The notes beneath the pieces are model-generated. The model was given only the letters and a program-made list of their open reading frames with translations. It was not told the DNA's origin and made no database searches. 64,000 bases of DNA from Winogradskyella sp. (GTDB taxonomy: Bacteria > Bacteroidota > Bacteroidia > Flavobacteriales > Flavobacteriaceae), in contig JABDKL010000115.1 in the NCBI GenBank assembly GCA_013002225.1, positions 31,474 through 95,473 of the forward strand, written 5' to 3'. Below, one piece after another: positions 9,313-18,434 of the stretch. The position numbers and the translations under genes were made by a program. Each line of letters opens with the position of its first letter. The first letter of the stretch is position 1.

Positions 9313-10254
9313 ATGAGTTTAAATATACTAGTTACAGGATGTGGTGGAGATATAGGGCAGAGTATCGGGAAAATCTTAAATAGTCATAAGGACTTTAATA
9401 AGATCATAGGCTGTGATATCTCCGACAAAAACCCTAGTCAATTTATTTATGAGGATTTTTTCGTTAGCCTTCCATGTAGTCATCCAGACTATATAAAATA
9501 TATCGAAAGTGTGGTTGAGTCAAAAAAAATAGATATTGTTATACCTATAGCAGAACCAGAGCTTAGATTTTTTGCTCGTATCAACCATTTAGATAAAATA
9601 GGTGATGCAAAGTTGTTAACAGCCAACTTAAAGGCTTTACAAATAGGATTTGATAAATTAGAAACTTCAAACTTTCTAAAAAAGAATAATTTACCTTTTC
9701 CTAAAACAGAAGTCCTAGCAGATTCTAATAAACCTATAGAATATCCCGTGCTTATAAAATCGAGAACAGGATCTGGTTCTTCATCCATTTTTATAGCTCA
9801 AGATCAACACGATTACGATTACCTTAAAACAAAATACCCAGATTTTATAGTTCAGGAAGCGTTACCTTCCGAAGGCGGAGAGTTTACTTGTGGTTTGTTT
9901 AGAGACCAGCATGGCGAAATTAGAACTATAATTCTCAAAAGGGAATTGCAAGGTGGTTACAGCGGATATGGTGAGGTAATTATAAATAGCGAAATAGAAC
10001 AGTTGTTGATTGATATAGCAAAACATCTAGATTTAATAGGAAGTATAAATGTGCAATTAAGGCTTAGTAAAAGAGGCCCTGTTGTTTTTGAAATTAACCC
10101 TAGATTTTCAAGTACTGTACTGTTTAGGCATATGTTTGGATTTGAAGATTTAGTATGGACACTACAAACTTTGACCGACAAGCCTATCGATAATTATAAC
10201 AAAGTTACTAAAGGCCGAAAGTTCTATAAAGGATTTGAAGAATACATAATTTGA
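9313..10254 (+). CDS. ATP-grasp ligase in the pseudaminic acid operon
   Basis: A 313-residue protein with an N-terminal Rossmann-like preATP domain (TGCGGDIGQS) and an ATP-grasp fold: the lysine region VLIKSRTGSGSSSI, VQEALPSEGGEFTCG, and the Mg-binding motif FEINPRFSST. It resembles the carbamoyl-phosphate-synthase-like single-domain ligases found in sugar clusters. ATP-grasp enzymes join a carboxylate to an amine or similar nucleophile through an acyl-phosphate. It starts 20 nt after the phosphoesterase and overlaps the pseI region. With PseH missing, it is a candidate for adding an acyl or aminoacyl group to the 4-amino group (inference). Confidence 0.85.
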   Translation: MSLNILVTGCGGDIGQSIGKILNSHKDFNKIIGCDISDKNPSQFIYEDFFVSLPCSHPDYIKYIESVVESKKIDIVIPIAEPELRFFARINHLDKIGDAKLLTANLKALQIGFDKLETSNFLKKNNLPFPKTEVLADSNKPIEYPVLIKSRTGSGSSSIFIAQDQHDYDYLKTKYPDFIVQEALPSEGGEFTCGLFRDQHGEIRTIILKRELQGGYSGYGEVIINSEIEQLLIDIAKHLDLIGSINVQLRLSKRGPVVFEINPRFSSTVLFRHMFGFEDLVWTLQTLTDKPIDNYNKVTKGRKFYKGFEEYII

Positions 10255-10259
10255 AAGGA

Positions 10260-11312
10260 ATGATGAAAGAATTAAGCAAAAATAATGACTACATAAGCAG
10301 TGAAAAACCATGTTTTATAATAGCGGAACTTTCTGCAAATCATGGTGGTGATATCGAGGTGGCAAAAGAAACAATACGTGCCGCAAAATGGTCTGGAGCT
10401 GATGCAATTAAGATGCAAACCTATACGGCAGACACAATTACAATAAATTCTCGTAAGGACTATTTTAAAATTACCCAGGGCACACACTGGGATGGTAATT
10501 ATTTGTATGATCTTTATAAGGAGGCATCATTACCTTGGGAATGGCATAAACCGTTATTTGAAACTGCAAAAGAAGAAGGTTTAGTTTGTTTTTCTTCGCC
10601 ATTTGATAAAACTGCTGTAGATTTTTTAGAAGGATTAAATACTCCGATGTATAAAATTGCGTCTTTTGAAATAACAGATATCCCTTTAATTAAATATGCC
10701 GCATCAAAACAGAAGCCCATGATTATTTCAACAGGGATTGCAGGTGAAGAGGACATTAAGTTAGCAATAGAGGCATGTAATGAAGTCGGTAATGCCGATA
10801 TTACAATTTTAAAATGTACTTCAGCGTATCCTTCTTTACCAGAAGATTCTAACCTTTTGACTATACCAGATATAAGGGAGCGCTTTAAAGTAAAATCGGG
10901 ACTATCTGATCATACTATGGGAATTGAAGCTCCTATTGTGGCAGTTGCATTAGGTGCTAAAGTTATCGAGAAACACTTTATATTAGATAAGGCAATTGGC
11001 GGAGCAGATGCCCATTTTTCTCTTGATAAATTTGAATTTAAGAATATGGTAGATGCTGTAAGAAATGCAGAAAAAATCCTTGGCAAAGTTGATTACGAAC
11101 TGACAGATAAAAAAATGAAGAGTAGAGAATTTTCTAGGTCGTTATTTGTAACAACTAACGTTAAAGAAGGTGAGATAATAACAGAAAATAACGTAAAAAG
11201 TGTAAGACCTGGATACGGTTTACACCCAAAACATTACGCATCCTTAATGGGTAAAAAATTCAATAAGGATTTTGAAAAAGGAACACCGCTTAAATTGTCA
11301 ATGATCAATTAA
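10260..11312 (+). CDS. pseI: Pseudaminic acid synthase
   Basis: PseI condenses the PseG product with phosphoenolpyruvate to give pseudaminic acid. The NeuB-like barrel shows AELSANHGG, IKMQTYTAD, KCTSAYPSLP, GLSDHTMG and VIEKHFILD, and the C-terminal SAF/antifreeze-like domain is in about the last 60 residues with RPGYGLHP. I chose the ATG at 10260 because it follows the purine-rich GAAAGGA; another ATG is at 10263 and a TTG at 10251. The 350-residue length fits. It is the last clear biosynthetic gene of the run; a 128-nt gap follows. Confidence 0.96.
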   Translation: MMKELSKNNDYISSEKPCFIIAELSANHGGDIEVAKETIRAAKWSGADAIKMQTYTADTITINSRKDYFKITQGTHWDGNYLYDLYKEASLPWEWHKPLFETAKEEGLVCFSSPFDKTAVDFLEGLNTPMYKIASFEITDIPLIKYAASKQKPMIISTGIAGEEDIKLAIEACNEVGNADITILKCTSAYPSLPEDSNLLTIPDIRERFKVKSGLSDHTMGIEAPIVAVALGAKVIEKHFILDKAIGGADAHFSLDKFEFKNMVDAVRNAEKILGKVDYELTDKKMKSREFSRSLFVTTNVKEGEIITENNVKSVRPGYGLHPKHYASLMGKKFNKDFEKGTPLKLSMIN

Positions 11313-11440
11313 ATAGAAACTACCATATTAAGCTAGTGGAATATTTATATTAACGTATAATTAGAGGTTGAGAGTTCATTAAAGAAGTTCTTAGCTCTTA
11401 ATTGAAATAACCTTCATTAGTGTGCTAAGTTAATATTGTG

Positions 11441-12697
11441 ATGAATAAATATTTAATACCTTCTAAGTATAATTTGTTTAAGCTTTTAAACTTAGCACTA
11501 AGAGTGATGCCTCTTGCTGTGAAATTTCTATTTTTCACAGTACTATCTAAAGCAATGCATCCAGAGGCTTATGGTAGTTATACACTTATCACAACTACCA
11601 TAACAATTTCTATTTTCTTATTAGGTTTTGATTTTTATAATTATTCCATAAGAGAAGTTCTGTTAACGAAGACTAGAGAATCACAAAAATTGTTTAGCAC
11701 CTTTTCTTTATACCTTACTATTTATCTACTATTTTCATGTGTTGCTGCTGGATATGTTTTTATGTTTGAAGATACCATAGGATTCTCGATTGAGGTTATA
11801 ATATATCTTGTTTTAATATGTTTTTCAGAGCATTTCTGCCAAGAAGCCTATCGACTTCAGATTGCGTACAAAAAAATACTATTAGCAAACGTATTGTTTT
11901 TCTTTAGAATATTTACCTGGATGATTTACCTTACAATCAAGGTTGTTGTCTATAAAGAAAGCCCGTCAATTGAATTCATTCTATATATATGGATGGTGTT
12001 TAATTTAATTACAGTTGTACTCAATATTTTGTCATCCTTCAAACCTATAATCAATAATTTCAGTAATCTAAGGCTAGATCTTAACTTTATAAAAAAGGGA
12101 TTGATCATAAGTAGTCTGTTTTTTGCAGGTACATTATCATTAAAAACTATAGAATATTTTAACAGATATGTAGTTGACTTTTTTTTGGGAAAGGAAATTA
12201 CAGGTGTATTTAGTTTTTATTCAAATTTAGCTTTAGTTATTTCAGTTTATATAAATGCAATTGTCATTTCATTTGAGTTACCAGCTCTGATAGAAAAGGG
12301 GAATAGCTCTGACATTAATCAATATTTTAAATCATTTAAAAGGTCTTTTTTAAAACAAATAATTATTATAGTTACACTTTTAATAATCGCCATATTTCCT
12401 ATCTTAGAATGGCAGAATATACCTATGTATAGAGATTATTTATATATTTTCTTTATATTGATTTTCGCATCAGCACTGATAAATTATTCCTTAGTATATC
12501 ATTTTTACCTTTACATCAAGAAAAAAGATAAGACGATACTTATTTTAACCCTCAAGTCTGGTGTTTTTAATTTAATTACAACGATTGCCTTAACATATTT
12601 GTTGGGTGTATTAGGCACTTGTCTAGCCTTCCTGTCGACAAGTATTTGTTTAATTTATCTTAGAAAAGTCGGTTCAAAAAAAATTGGATATGAATAA
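11441..12697 (+). CDS. Wzx-type oligosaccharide flippase
   Basis: A 418-residue very hydrophobic protein with about 12 predicted membrane segments and the N-terminal SKAMHPEAYGSYTLITT pattern of the polysaccharide biosynthesis/MATE-like flippase family. It should move undecaprenyl-linked repeat units to the periplasmic side. I chose the ATG at 11441 over the overlapping GTG at 11438. The gene overlaps the following glycosyltransferase by 8 nt. The 128-nt region upstream (11313-11440) holds no gene and no clear TAnnTTTG box. Confidence 0.88.
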   Translation: MNKYLIPSKYNLFKLLNLALRVMPLAVKFLFFTVLSKAMHPEAYGSYTLITTTITISIFLLGFDFYNYSIREVLLTKTRESQKLFSTFSLYLTIYLLFSCVAAGYVFMFEDTIGFSIEVIIYLVLICFSEHFCQEAYRLQIAYKKILLANVLFFFRIFTWMIYLTIKVVVYKESPSIEFILYIWMVFNLITVVLNILSSFKPIINNFSNLRLDLNFIKKGLIISSLFFAGTLSLKTIEYFNRYVVDFFLGKEITGVFSFYSNLALVISVYINAIVISFELPALIEKGNSSDINQYFKSFKRSFLKQIIIIVTLLIIAIFPILEWQNIPMYRDYLYIFFILIFASALINYSLVYHFYLYIKKKDKTILILTLKSGVFNLITTIALTYLLGVLGTCLAFLSTSICLIYLRKVGSKKIGYE

Positions 12698-13709
12698 CCT
12701 ATTTATTGCCCTATCTACACACCATTTAAAGTACTGCGAAAAAATAGCAGATTTAGATAAAACATCAAATAATATTATTATAACTAATAGCGGCTTTAAT
12801 GTAGATACAAAAATTTTTGATAGAATTGTATTTTTGAATAAATCAGCCTATAACCAGTCTAATTCTTTTATATCTAAGGCTAAACATATTATTGATAAAT
12901 CGCGCTCCTACAGTAAAGCTGTTAATGAGATTTCTGACCTTAAAAACGCAGAAAGAATCCGTCTTTATTATTCGTCATTAGAAGATATTTTATCTAATTA
13001 CTTATTGTTTAACTTTAATAAAAATGTCGAGGGTATAGTTATAGAAGATGGTGTTTTAAATTATTATGAACATACTTTGGAAGATGTTTCAAAGCTTACA
13101 TTTAATCTAAAAAAACTTATTGGTCTTGCCTATGGCTTAAAACTAAAAAATTATGAAGGTCACACGACTGGTATTGACTACGATTTAGTTAAGTGTCAAT
13201 TAGTACGTGAACCAAGTTATTCTATACGACCTCAAAAATCTGCGAGATTACCTTTAGATAGCCGTAAATTATCAGGCTTAAATAACAATATCTTAATCGT
13301 TGGGCAGGAGCCTTACGGTAATATGTACGGTAAAAGAATTTACATAGATAAGTTAAAGCAGCTAATATCTCATATTAACTTAAATACCAGCTTTAAGCCT
13401 AGTAAAACCGTGTATTATAAGCCCCATCGCCATGGACCTAGGATAGACGTTAATACAATTAAAGAGGCTCTACCCAATAATCATTTTATATACTTAGATA
13501 ATGAAGTTGGAATGGAAGATTTATTTTTTGAAAATATAAAGTGTAAGAATATTTATACTTTTGATTCGAGTGCTGTATTTAGCATATATTCAGAGGCTCC
13601 AGATAAATTTAAAGACCAGTTAAATATTTATGTAATGCCATTTCACAGATCTGTGCTCAACAAATTATTTAAGCAACTAAAATTCACAATACTGAATAAT
13701 GATATTTAA
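12690..13709 (+). CDS. Putative sialyltransferase-like glycosyltransferase
   Basis: I do not recognise a close family, but the layout resembles bacterial sialyl/polysialyltransferases (GT52- or GT38-like, GT-B fold). There is a VIEDGVLNYYEHT motif near residues 112-125, a YKPHRHGPR motif around 245-253 in the place of the usual nucleotide-contacting HP motif, and FDSSAVFS near residue 290. Length is 339 residues from the ATG at 12690. It sits after the Pse genes and flippase, overlapping both neighbours, so it is the best candidate for transferring the nonulosonic acid from its CMP form. Other glycosyltransferase roles remain possible. Confidence 0.6.
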   Translation: MNNLFIALSTHHLKYCEKIADLDKTSNNIIITNSGFNVDTKIFDRIVFLNKSAYNQSNSFISKAKHIIDKSRSYSKAVNEISDLKNAERIRLYYSSLEDILSNYLLFNFNKNVEGIVIEDGVLNYYEHTLEDVSKLTFNLKKLIGLAYGLKLKNYEGHTTGIDYDLVKCQLVREPSYSIRPQKSARLPLDSRKLSGLNNNILIVGQEPYGNMYGKRIYIDKLKQLISHINLNTSFKPSKTVYYKPHRHGPRIDVNTIKEALPNNHFIYLDNEVGMEDLFFENIKCKNIYTFDSSAVFSIYSEAPDKFKDQLNIYVMPFHRSVLNKLFKQLKFTILNNDI

Positions 13710-14949
13710 TCTCATTACAATTTTAGTAGCAGTATTGATAGGTTATCATTTTTTTAAAAAGGAAAAAATGATCTTTATCTGTTTTTTACCGTTTATGATT
13801 CAGTACTTATGGATGTTTGCATCAATATTGGTTATTGAACAGGGCGCCTACATTAACGAACAGGAGCGCTACGGTAAATTTGTCTTTTCTAATTTTTATT
13901 TGTTAATATTCTTTATCACATCCGTCATTTCATTTATACTTTTTTTTAAAATTTTTAAAAGTAGCTTAAGGTTAGACCTCCCAACTATTAAAATTTTTAA
14001 GAGTAAAGAAATTTCTATTACCTATGCAATTTCAATTACCGTAATTATTATAGCCTATATAAGTCTTTTCTCTTCGCCATCGGTGTATTGGTCTGATGAG
14101 GTGACGAAATTCAATTATTGGGATACTGCGGCCTATCCTGGTTTAAAGGCCCTGTTAGGAAGTACAATTGGCTATCTGCCATTTATTTTTGGTTTAATTT
14201 TTAAAAGATACAAGAAAACAACCATCACACTAATACTTCTCTATTTGATATACCTTGTTGGGGTAGATCAAAAATTCACCGCCTTTTTGTATGGTTTTAT
14301 AGGGTTTATAACCTCATATTCATTCATTAATTTTAAAAGACAAAAGGAAAATAACATCTTAAATTTTAAGAAGCGATATTTAGCAGTTTTAGGGGCTTTA
14401 ATATTTACATTAGTGCTTATAAGGTATACTAAAAAAAATCCATTCGAGTATCTTAATCTTACACCTGTAGAATCTGTGTTTTATAGAGCTTTTGGACTCC
14501 AGGCTCATGTGTTTTGGGGCGTAAATGAAAAATACAATTATAACGACCATCCTCATTCATGGGATATTTCGGAATTAAATTACGGAATGCATGTTATGAT
14601 GAAAGATTTTACTCCAGAGTTTCATCAAAGATATTTAGAGAGATTATGGGCAAGTGGTGTAAGTTGGACCAATGCCTACCCTGCAGTCTTAATGCGTATA
14701 TTTCCACTGCCGATTGCTTTAGCCTTTCACTTTATCATATTTGCTATTGTTCCGTTGGTCTACGTTCTAATGATTAAAACAATTCAAAGAGATAATTATA
14801 TTATTGCAATCATTTTATTTCAATTGACCTTATGGTTAACAAATATTTATTCAATGGCATACTTTTATAGACTTACAAAAGTTGTTATTATATTCTTGCT
14901 GCTAGCTTTTGTAGCCCATATTTACAATAGAGCCAAAAAATTGACATGA
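13699..14949 (+). CDS. Polytopic membrane protein, probable Wzy-like polymerase
   Basis: A 416-residue integral membrane protein with about 10-12 hydrophobic segments and a large hydrophilic loop around residues 240-320 (containing NEKYNYNDHPHSWDISELNYG). Topology, a long periplasmic loop and position between a flippase and an O-antigen-ligase-family protein suggest the repeat-unit polymerase. Wzy proteins are poorly conserved, so this call rests on topology and context. It overlaps the upstream glycosyltransferase by 11 nt and the downstream ligase by 4 nt. Confidence 0.6.
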   Translation: MIFNLITILVAVLIGYHFFKKEKMIFICFLPFMIQYLWMFASILVIEQGAYINEQERYGKFVFSNFYLLIFFITSVISFILFFKIFKSSLRLDLPTIKIFKSKEISITYAISITVIIIAYISLFSSPSVYWSDEVTKFNYWDTAAYPGLKALLGSTIGYLPFIFGLIFKRYKKTTITLILLYLIYLVGVDQKFTAFLYGFIGFITSYSFINFKRQKENNILNFKKRYLAVLGALIFTLVLIRYTKKNPFEYLNLTPVESVFYRAFGLQAHVFWGVNEKYNYNDHPHSWDISELNYGMHVMMKDFTPEFHQRYLERLWASGVSWTNAYPAVLMRIFPLPIALAFHFIIFAIVPLVYVLMIKTIQRDNYIIAIILFQLTLWLTNIYSMAYFYRLTKVVIIFLLLAFVAHIYNRAKKLT

Positions 14950-16109
14950 AGCAACCCAACCTAAACACCATTTCAAAATATGCTTATTATGGCCTACTTT
15001 TCTTTTTGCCATTGTCTACATTTTTAAATAATATAGCTCTAATAGTACTGTTTATAACAGTACTATTATCGAAAAAAGAACGTTTCAGTCTTAAAAAAAT
15101 GCTATATACAACTTTGATACCTTTTTTGGCATATGTAGTTGTATTGAACTTAATAGACCTTAATTTTGAAACTAAAGTTTATATTAAACTATTACCTCTT
15201 TTAATAATTCCATTTGTTTTTTACAATTTGAAACAAGACATAATTTTAAAAGGTTTAATATACCTGTTTATAGGAATTATTATCGCCCAGATTATAGCCA
15301 TAGTTGGCATTGTGCAATATTTTTATTTTACAGAGGGAAAAACAGTGGCACTAAGAAGCTATGCCGGAATTAACGAAATTTTACATTCTGAAAGGCCTTA
15401 TCTGGGTTATTTTTCTGCGCTTAATATAATTGTAGCATACTATATTTTCAAAAGCAAAAAACTATGGGTTTTTGTTATTTCTGCATTGTTTTCAACGGCT
15501 ATAATTTTATTAATATCGGCGCGTCTTGCATTATTAATATCGGTGATTTCAATAGTATTTATCTTGTTCGCTAGGATAAAAATTAATGTCAAATATTTGG
15601 TAGGGATCCTTGGCTTATTTGTGGTGGTGTTAACCATTTTTCTAAGTTTCAATAACCCGTTAAAAAATCGATTTCAACAAATTAAGTATGACACAAGACT
15701 GGTAATTTGGCAGGGAGCCTATAAAATACTTAAGGAAACCTCATCGCCGGTCTTGGGATTAAAAAACCAGACAAAAGTATCTAATCACCTCAATAATTAT
15801 TACGAGAATGAGGCATTTTTTGACTATCCACCAGATAGAGTTAGATTTGTTACCAAAAAATATAATACACATAATCAGTATTTAAACGAAATATTAAGAG
15901 GTGGTGTTATTGGTTTAGGTTTTCTTTTACTACCTTTTATTTATTCAATTTATTATAATTTAAAACAAGGTAAATTAGAAATTACCCTTTTCATTCTTTC
16001 GTTAATGTTTTTCCTTTTTGTAGAAAACCTCTTAGCAAGACAGTTAGGGGTTTATATTATTGCAATTATTTTATCATTATCAAGTATACAATTACATGAG
16101 AAACATTAG
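14946..16109 (+). CDS. O-antigen ligase/polymerase family membrane protein (Wzy_C)
   Basis: A 387-residue protein with about 11 membrane segments. It carries the Wzy_C pattern: ISARLALLISVISIVFIL, then RLVIWQGAYKILKETS in the periplasmic loop and THNQYLNEILRGGVIGLG, which contains the conserved histidine of the family. Members either ligate undecaprenyl-linked glycan to an acceptor (WaaL, or protein O-glycosylating ligases) or polymerise it. With a separate candidate polymerase just upstream, the ligase role is more likely. It overlaps the following lipoprotein gene by 14 nt. Confidence 0.78.
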   Translation: MKQPNLNTISKYAYYGLLFFLPLSTFLNNIALIVLFITVLLSKKERFSLKKMLYTTLIPFLAYVVVLNLIDLNFETKVYIKLLPLLIIPFVFYNLKQDIILKGLIYLFIGIIIAQIIAIVGIVQYFYFTEGKTVALRSYAGINEILHSERPYLGYFSALNIIVAYYIFKSKKLWVFVISALFSTAIILLISARLALLISVISIVFILFARIKINVKYLVGILGLFVVVLTIFLSFNNPLKNRFQQIKYDTRLVIWQGAYKILKETSSPVLGLKNQTKVSNHLNNYYENEAFFDYPPDRVRFVTKKYNTHNQYLNEILRGGVIGLGFLLLPFIYSIYYNLKQGKLEITLFILSLMFFLFVENLLARQLGVYIIAIILSLSSIQLHEKH

Positions 16110-17118
16110 TATTTTATTAATTATCGCATTAACCTTTAGTTGCGGACAAAATAAAAAAAATGGCACTGAAGAATCGACAATAAATATGGAGTATATCGAT
16201 TCAATGTATGCTATAAACACTGAGTTTAAAATTGGAGATGTAAGAAGATATGGTGTAGAACCAAGTAAAAGTATTGGTCAGCATCCTAAATTATTAAAAG
16301 ATAAGCTGGAAGTACTTTTGGATATCTCAGAATTAGGAATAGAACTTTATTTTCCCAAAGGGGTCTATGACAGAACGTTTAACATTGACAATAGAAAAAA
16401 TGTAAATTTGGTTGCTGATAGTGCTATCTTCACTGGTGCAGTTAATATAAAAAATTCAATAGATATAAAGATTGAAGGTACTATTACCTCCTTATCTCGT
16501 TTTTATACGCAAAACTCAAGTGACATCGATATTAATACTATTGTAACAAAAACAGATACTTTAATTAAGGGGAATACGTTAAGAAGTACTGGGTGCTCTA
16601 TTCATGGTGGATCTCATAATGTTAGCATCAAAAAGGCACACATTTTTGACTCCGGTTCAGGATCTGAACTTTACAAATATATTAAGGGTGGCTTTTTAAT
16701 ACATGGACATAACAACGAGCCAACTAATATTAAAGTAGATACTGTGATTGTTGAGTCTTCGGATAGGCATGGGGCTTACCTTTCGGGCGAAGACATTGAT
16801 ATAAAATTTTTACATATTAAACAATTTGGAATAGGTACAGCCGACAACATGGCTCCAATGGAAGGTGGTATAGAAGGCGAGCAAAAGAATTTCGCAGGAA
16901 TTTGGATAAAAAACTGTCACAATTCTTTTATAGACTACGCAAGAGTAGATTTAAAAAACTCGGGTGGTACATACTCAGTGAATTTTGATATTGGTGAAGA
17001 TTTTAGACCAACAGTTATTGAGGATTTACTAATAAGTGGTGTAGAATTAAAGCCTGATTTAGATAAACGAATATTTTCCAGAACTGGTGTAAAGTACTAT
17101 AACCTTACTGAAAATTAA
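16096..17118 (+). CDS. Lipoprotein with beta-helix-like repeats in the glycan cluster
   Basis: A 340-residue protein starting at the ATG at 16096 (a TTG at 16060 would add 12 residues ahead of the signal peptide). The signal ends in the lipobox LTFSC with C16 as the lipidated residue. The body has short beta-strand repeats such as VNLVADSAIFTGAVNIKNS and SIHGGSHNVSIKKAHIFDSG, typical of right-handed parallel beta-helix proteins that bind or cleave polysaccharides. It lacks a recognisable catalytic signature. The gene is translationally coupled to the ligase-family gene, so it may act on the same polymer in the periplasm or outer membrane. Confidence 0.65.
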   Translation: MRNISILLIIALTFSCGQNKKNGTEESTINMEYIDSMYAINTEFKIGDVRRYGVEPSKSIGQHPKLLKDKLEVLLDISELGIELYFPKGVYDRTFNIDNRKNVNLVADSAIFTGAVNIKNSIDIKIEGTITSLSRFYTQNSSDIDINTIVTKTDTLIKGNTLRSTGCSIHGGSHNVSIKKAHIFDSGSGSELYKYIKGGFLIHGHNNEPTNIKVDTVIVESSDRHGAYLSGEDIDIKFLHIKQFGIGTADNMAPMEGGIEGEQKNFAGIWIKNCHNSFIDYARVDLKNSGGTYSVNFDIGEDFRPTVIEDLLISGVELKPDLDKRIFSRTGVKYYNLTEN

Positions 17119-17156
17119 GCCTGAATTGAACGCATAATAAAAACGTTTTTTACCAA

Positions 17157-18266
17157 ATGAAAAAAGCATTAGTACATGATTGGTATTATATAAGCGGTGG
17201 AGCCGAGAAAGTAGTTCACTCTTTCAATGCTATCTGGAGTGACTTTGATCATTATGCGTTGGTAGATTTTTTAAATGACAAGGACAGGAATTATATATTA
17301 AATGGCGCTAAGGTAAATACTAGTTTTATACAAAATTTTCCGACTGCTAAATCTAATCATCGAAAATTTCTGCAATTTTTTCCTAGAGCCATTGAGGAAT
17401 TTGATCTAAGTGACTACGAGTTAATATTAAGTTCATCGGCTTCTGTTGCGAAAGGCGTTTTGACTCACCAAAATCAGCTTCATATTTGTTATTGTCACTC
17501 ACCTATGAGATATGCATGGGATTTGTATCATCAATATTTGGAAGAGTCTAATTTTGGTCTTTTAAAAGGTCTCTATGCAAAGCGCGTTTTGCATAAAATG
17601 AGAACTTGGGATATTATTAATACCAATAGAGTAGATGTTTTTATAGCTAATTCTAACTATATTAAGGGGAGAATAAAGAAAATTTACAATAGAGAAGCTA
17701 TAGTAATATACCCTCCAGTAGATGTTAATGCTTTCGCTTTGGAAGAAAAGAAAGATAACTACTATTTCACAGCGTCTAGATTAGTGCCTTATAAAAAAAT
17801 AAAACTTATTGTTAGTGCCTTCAATAACATGCCGGACAAAAAACTAATAGTTGCAGGTGAGGGACCAGAGCTAAAAAATATAAAAGCAATTGCAAACAAT
17901 AATATTGAAATTTTAGGCTTTTTAGAGAGCCAAGAACTAAATAAATATATGTCTAAGGCTAAGGCATTCGTATTCGCAGCAGAAGAAGATTTTGGCATTA
18001 TCCCTGTAGAAGCTCAAGCCTGTGGCACACCCGTTATTGCTTACAATAAAGGTGGCACAAAAGAAACCGTTGTAGATCAAGAGACAGGGTTACTTTTTAA
18101 TCACCAAACTGAGGATGCCATAATGGAAGCCGTTCATAAATTTGAGAATCTCCAGTTTGACCCAAAAGTAGTAAGACAAAACGCATTAAGATTTTCTAAA
18201 GAGAGATTTGAAAAAGAAATAAAAGATTTTGTTTTACAGCAATATGAAAACTTCAAGAACCGGTAA
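17157..18266 (+). CDS. Glycosyltransferase family 4
   Basis: A 369-residue GT-B retaining glycosyltransferase. The N-terminal acceptor domain begins MKKALVHDWYYISGGAEKVV. The donor domain shows FTASRLVPYKKI, VAGEGPELKNI and the EX7E motif E277-E285 in EEDFGIIPVEAQACGTP. It is closest in feel to WbaZ-like mannosyl/rhamnosyl transferases, so dTDP-rhamnose from the upstream rfb genes is a possible donor (inference). It stands 38 nt after the lipoprotein gene. Confidence 0.88.
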   Translation: MKKALVHDWYYISGGAEKVVHSFNAIWSDFDHYALVDFLNDKDRNYILNGAKVNTSFIQNFPTAKSNHRKFLQFFPRAIEEFDLSDYELILSSSASVAKGVLTHQNQLHICYCHSPMRYAWDLYHQYLEESNFGLLKGLYAKRVLHKMRTWDIINTNRVDVFIANSNYIKGRIKKIYNREAIVIYPPVDVNAFALEEKKDNYYFTASRLVPYKKIKLIVSAFNNMPDKKLIVAGEGPELKNIKAIANNNIEILGFLESQELNKYMSKAKAFVFAAEEDFGIIPVEAQACGTPVIAYNKGGTKETVVDQETGLLFNHQTEDAIMEAVHKFENLQFDPKVVRQNALRFSKERFEKEIKDFVLQQYENFKNR

Positions 18267-18404
18267 ACTCATTTAATTTTTGTATTCGGTACTATCAATT
18301 TCTTTCATTTAGCAAATAATCATTATGTAATTCCACATTTATTCTTAACTTAGGATATTCACAGAAATCTAATTCATATAAATAGCAGGAAATAGGAAAA
18401 TTAT

Positions 18405-18412
18405 TACTTTTG
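18405..18412 (+). promoter_or_regulatory. Probable -7 promoter box before the initiating transferase
   Basis: TACTTTTG fits TAnnTTTG and lies 22 nt before the TTG start of the sugar-phosphate transferase, in a 168-nt gap with no gene. No TTG occurs 19 nt upstream, so the -33 part is weak. Confidence 0.5.
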
Positions 18413-18434
18413 ACGTCAATTTTATTTCAAGAAT

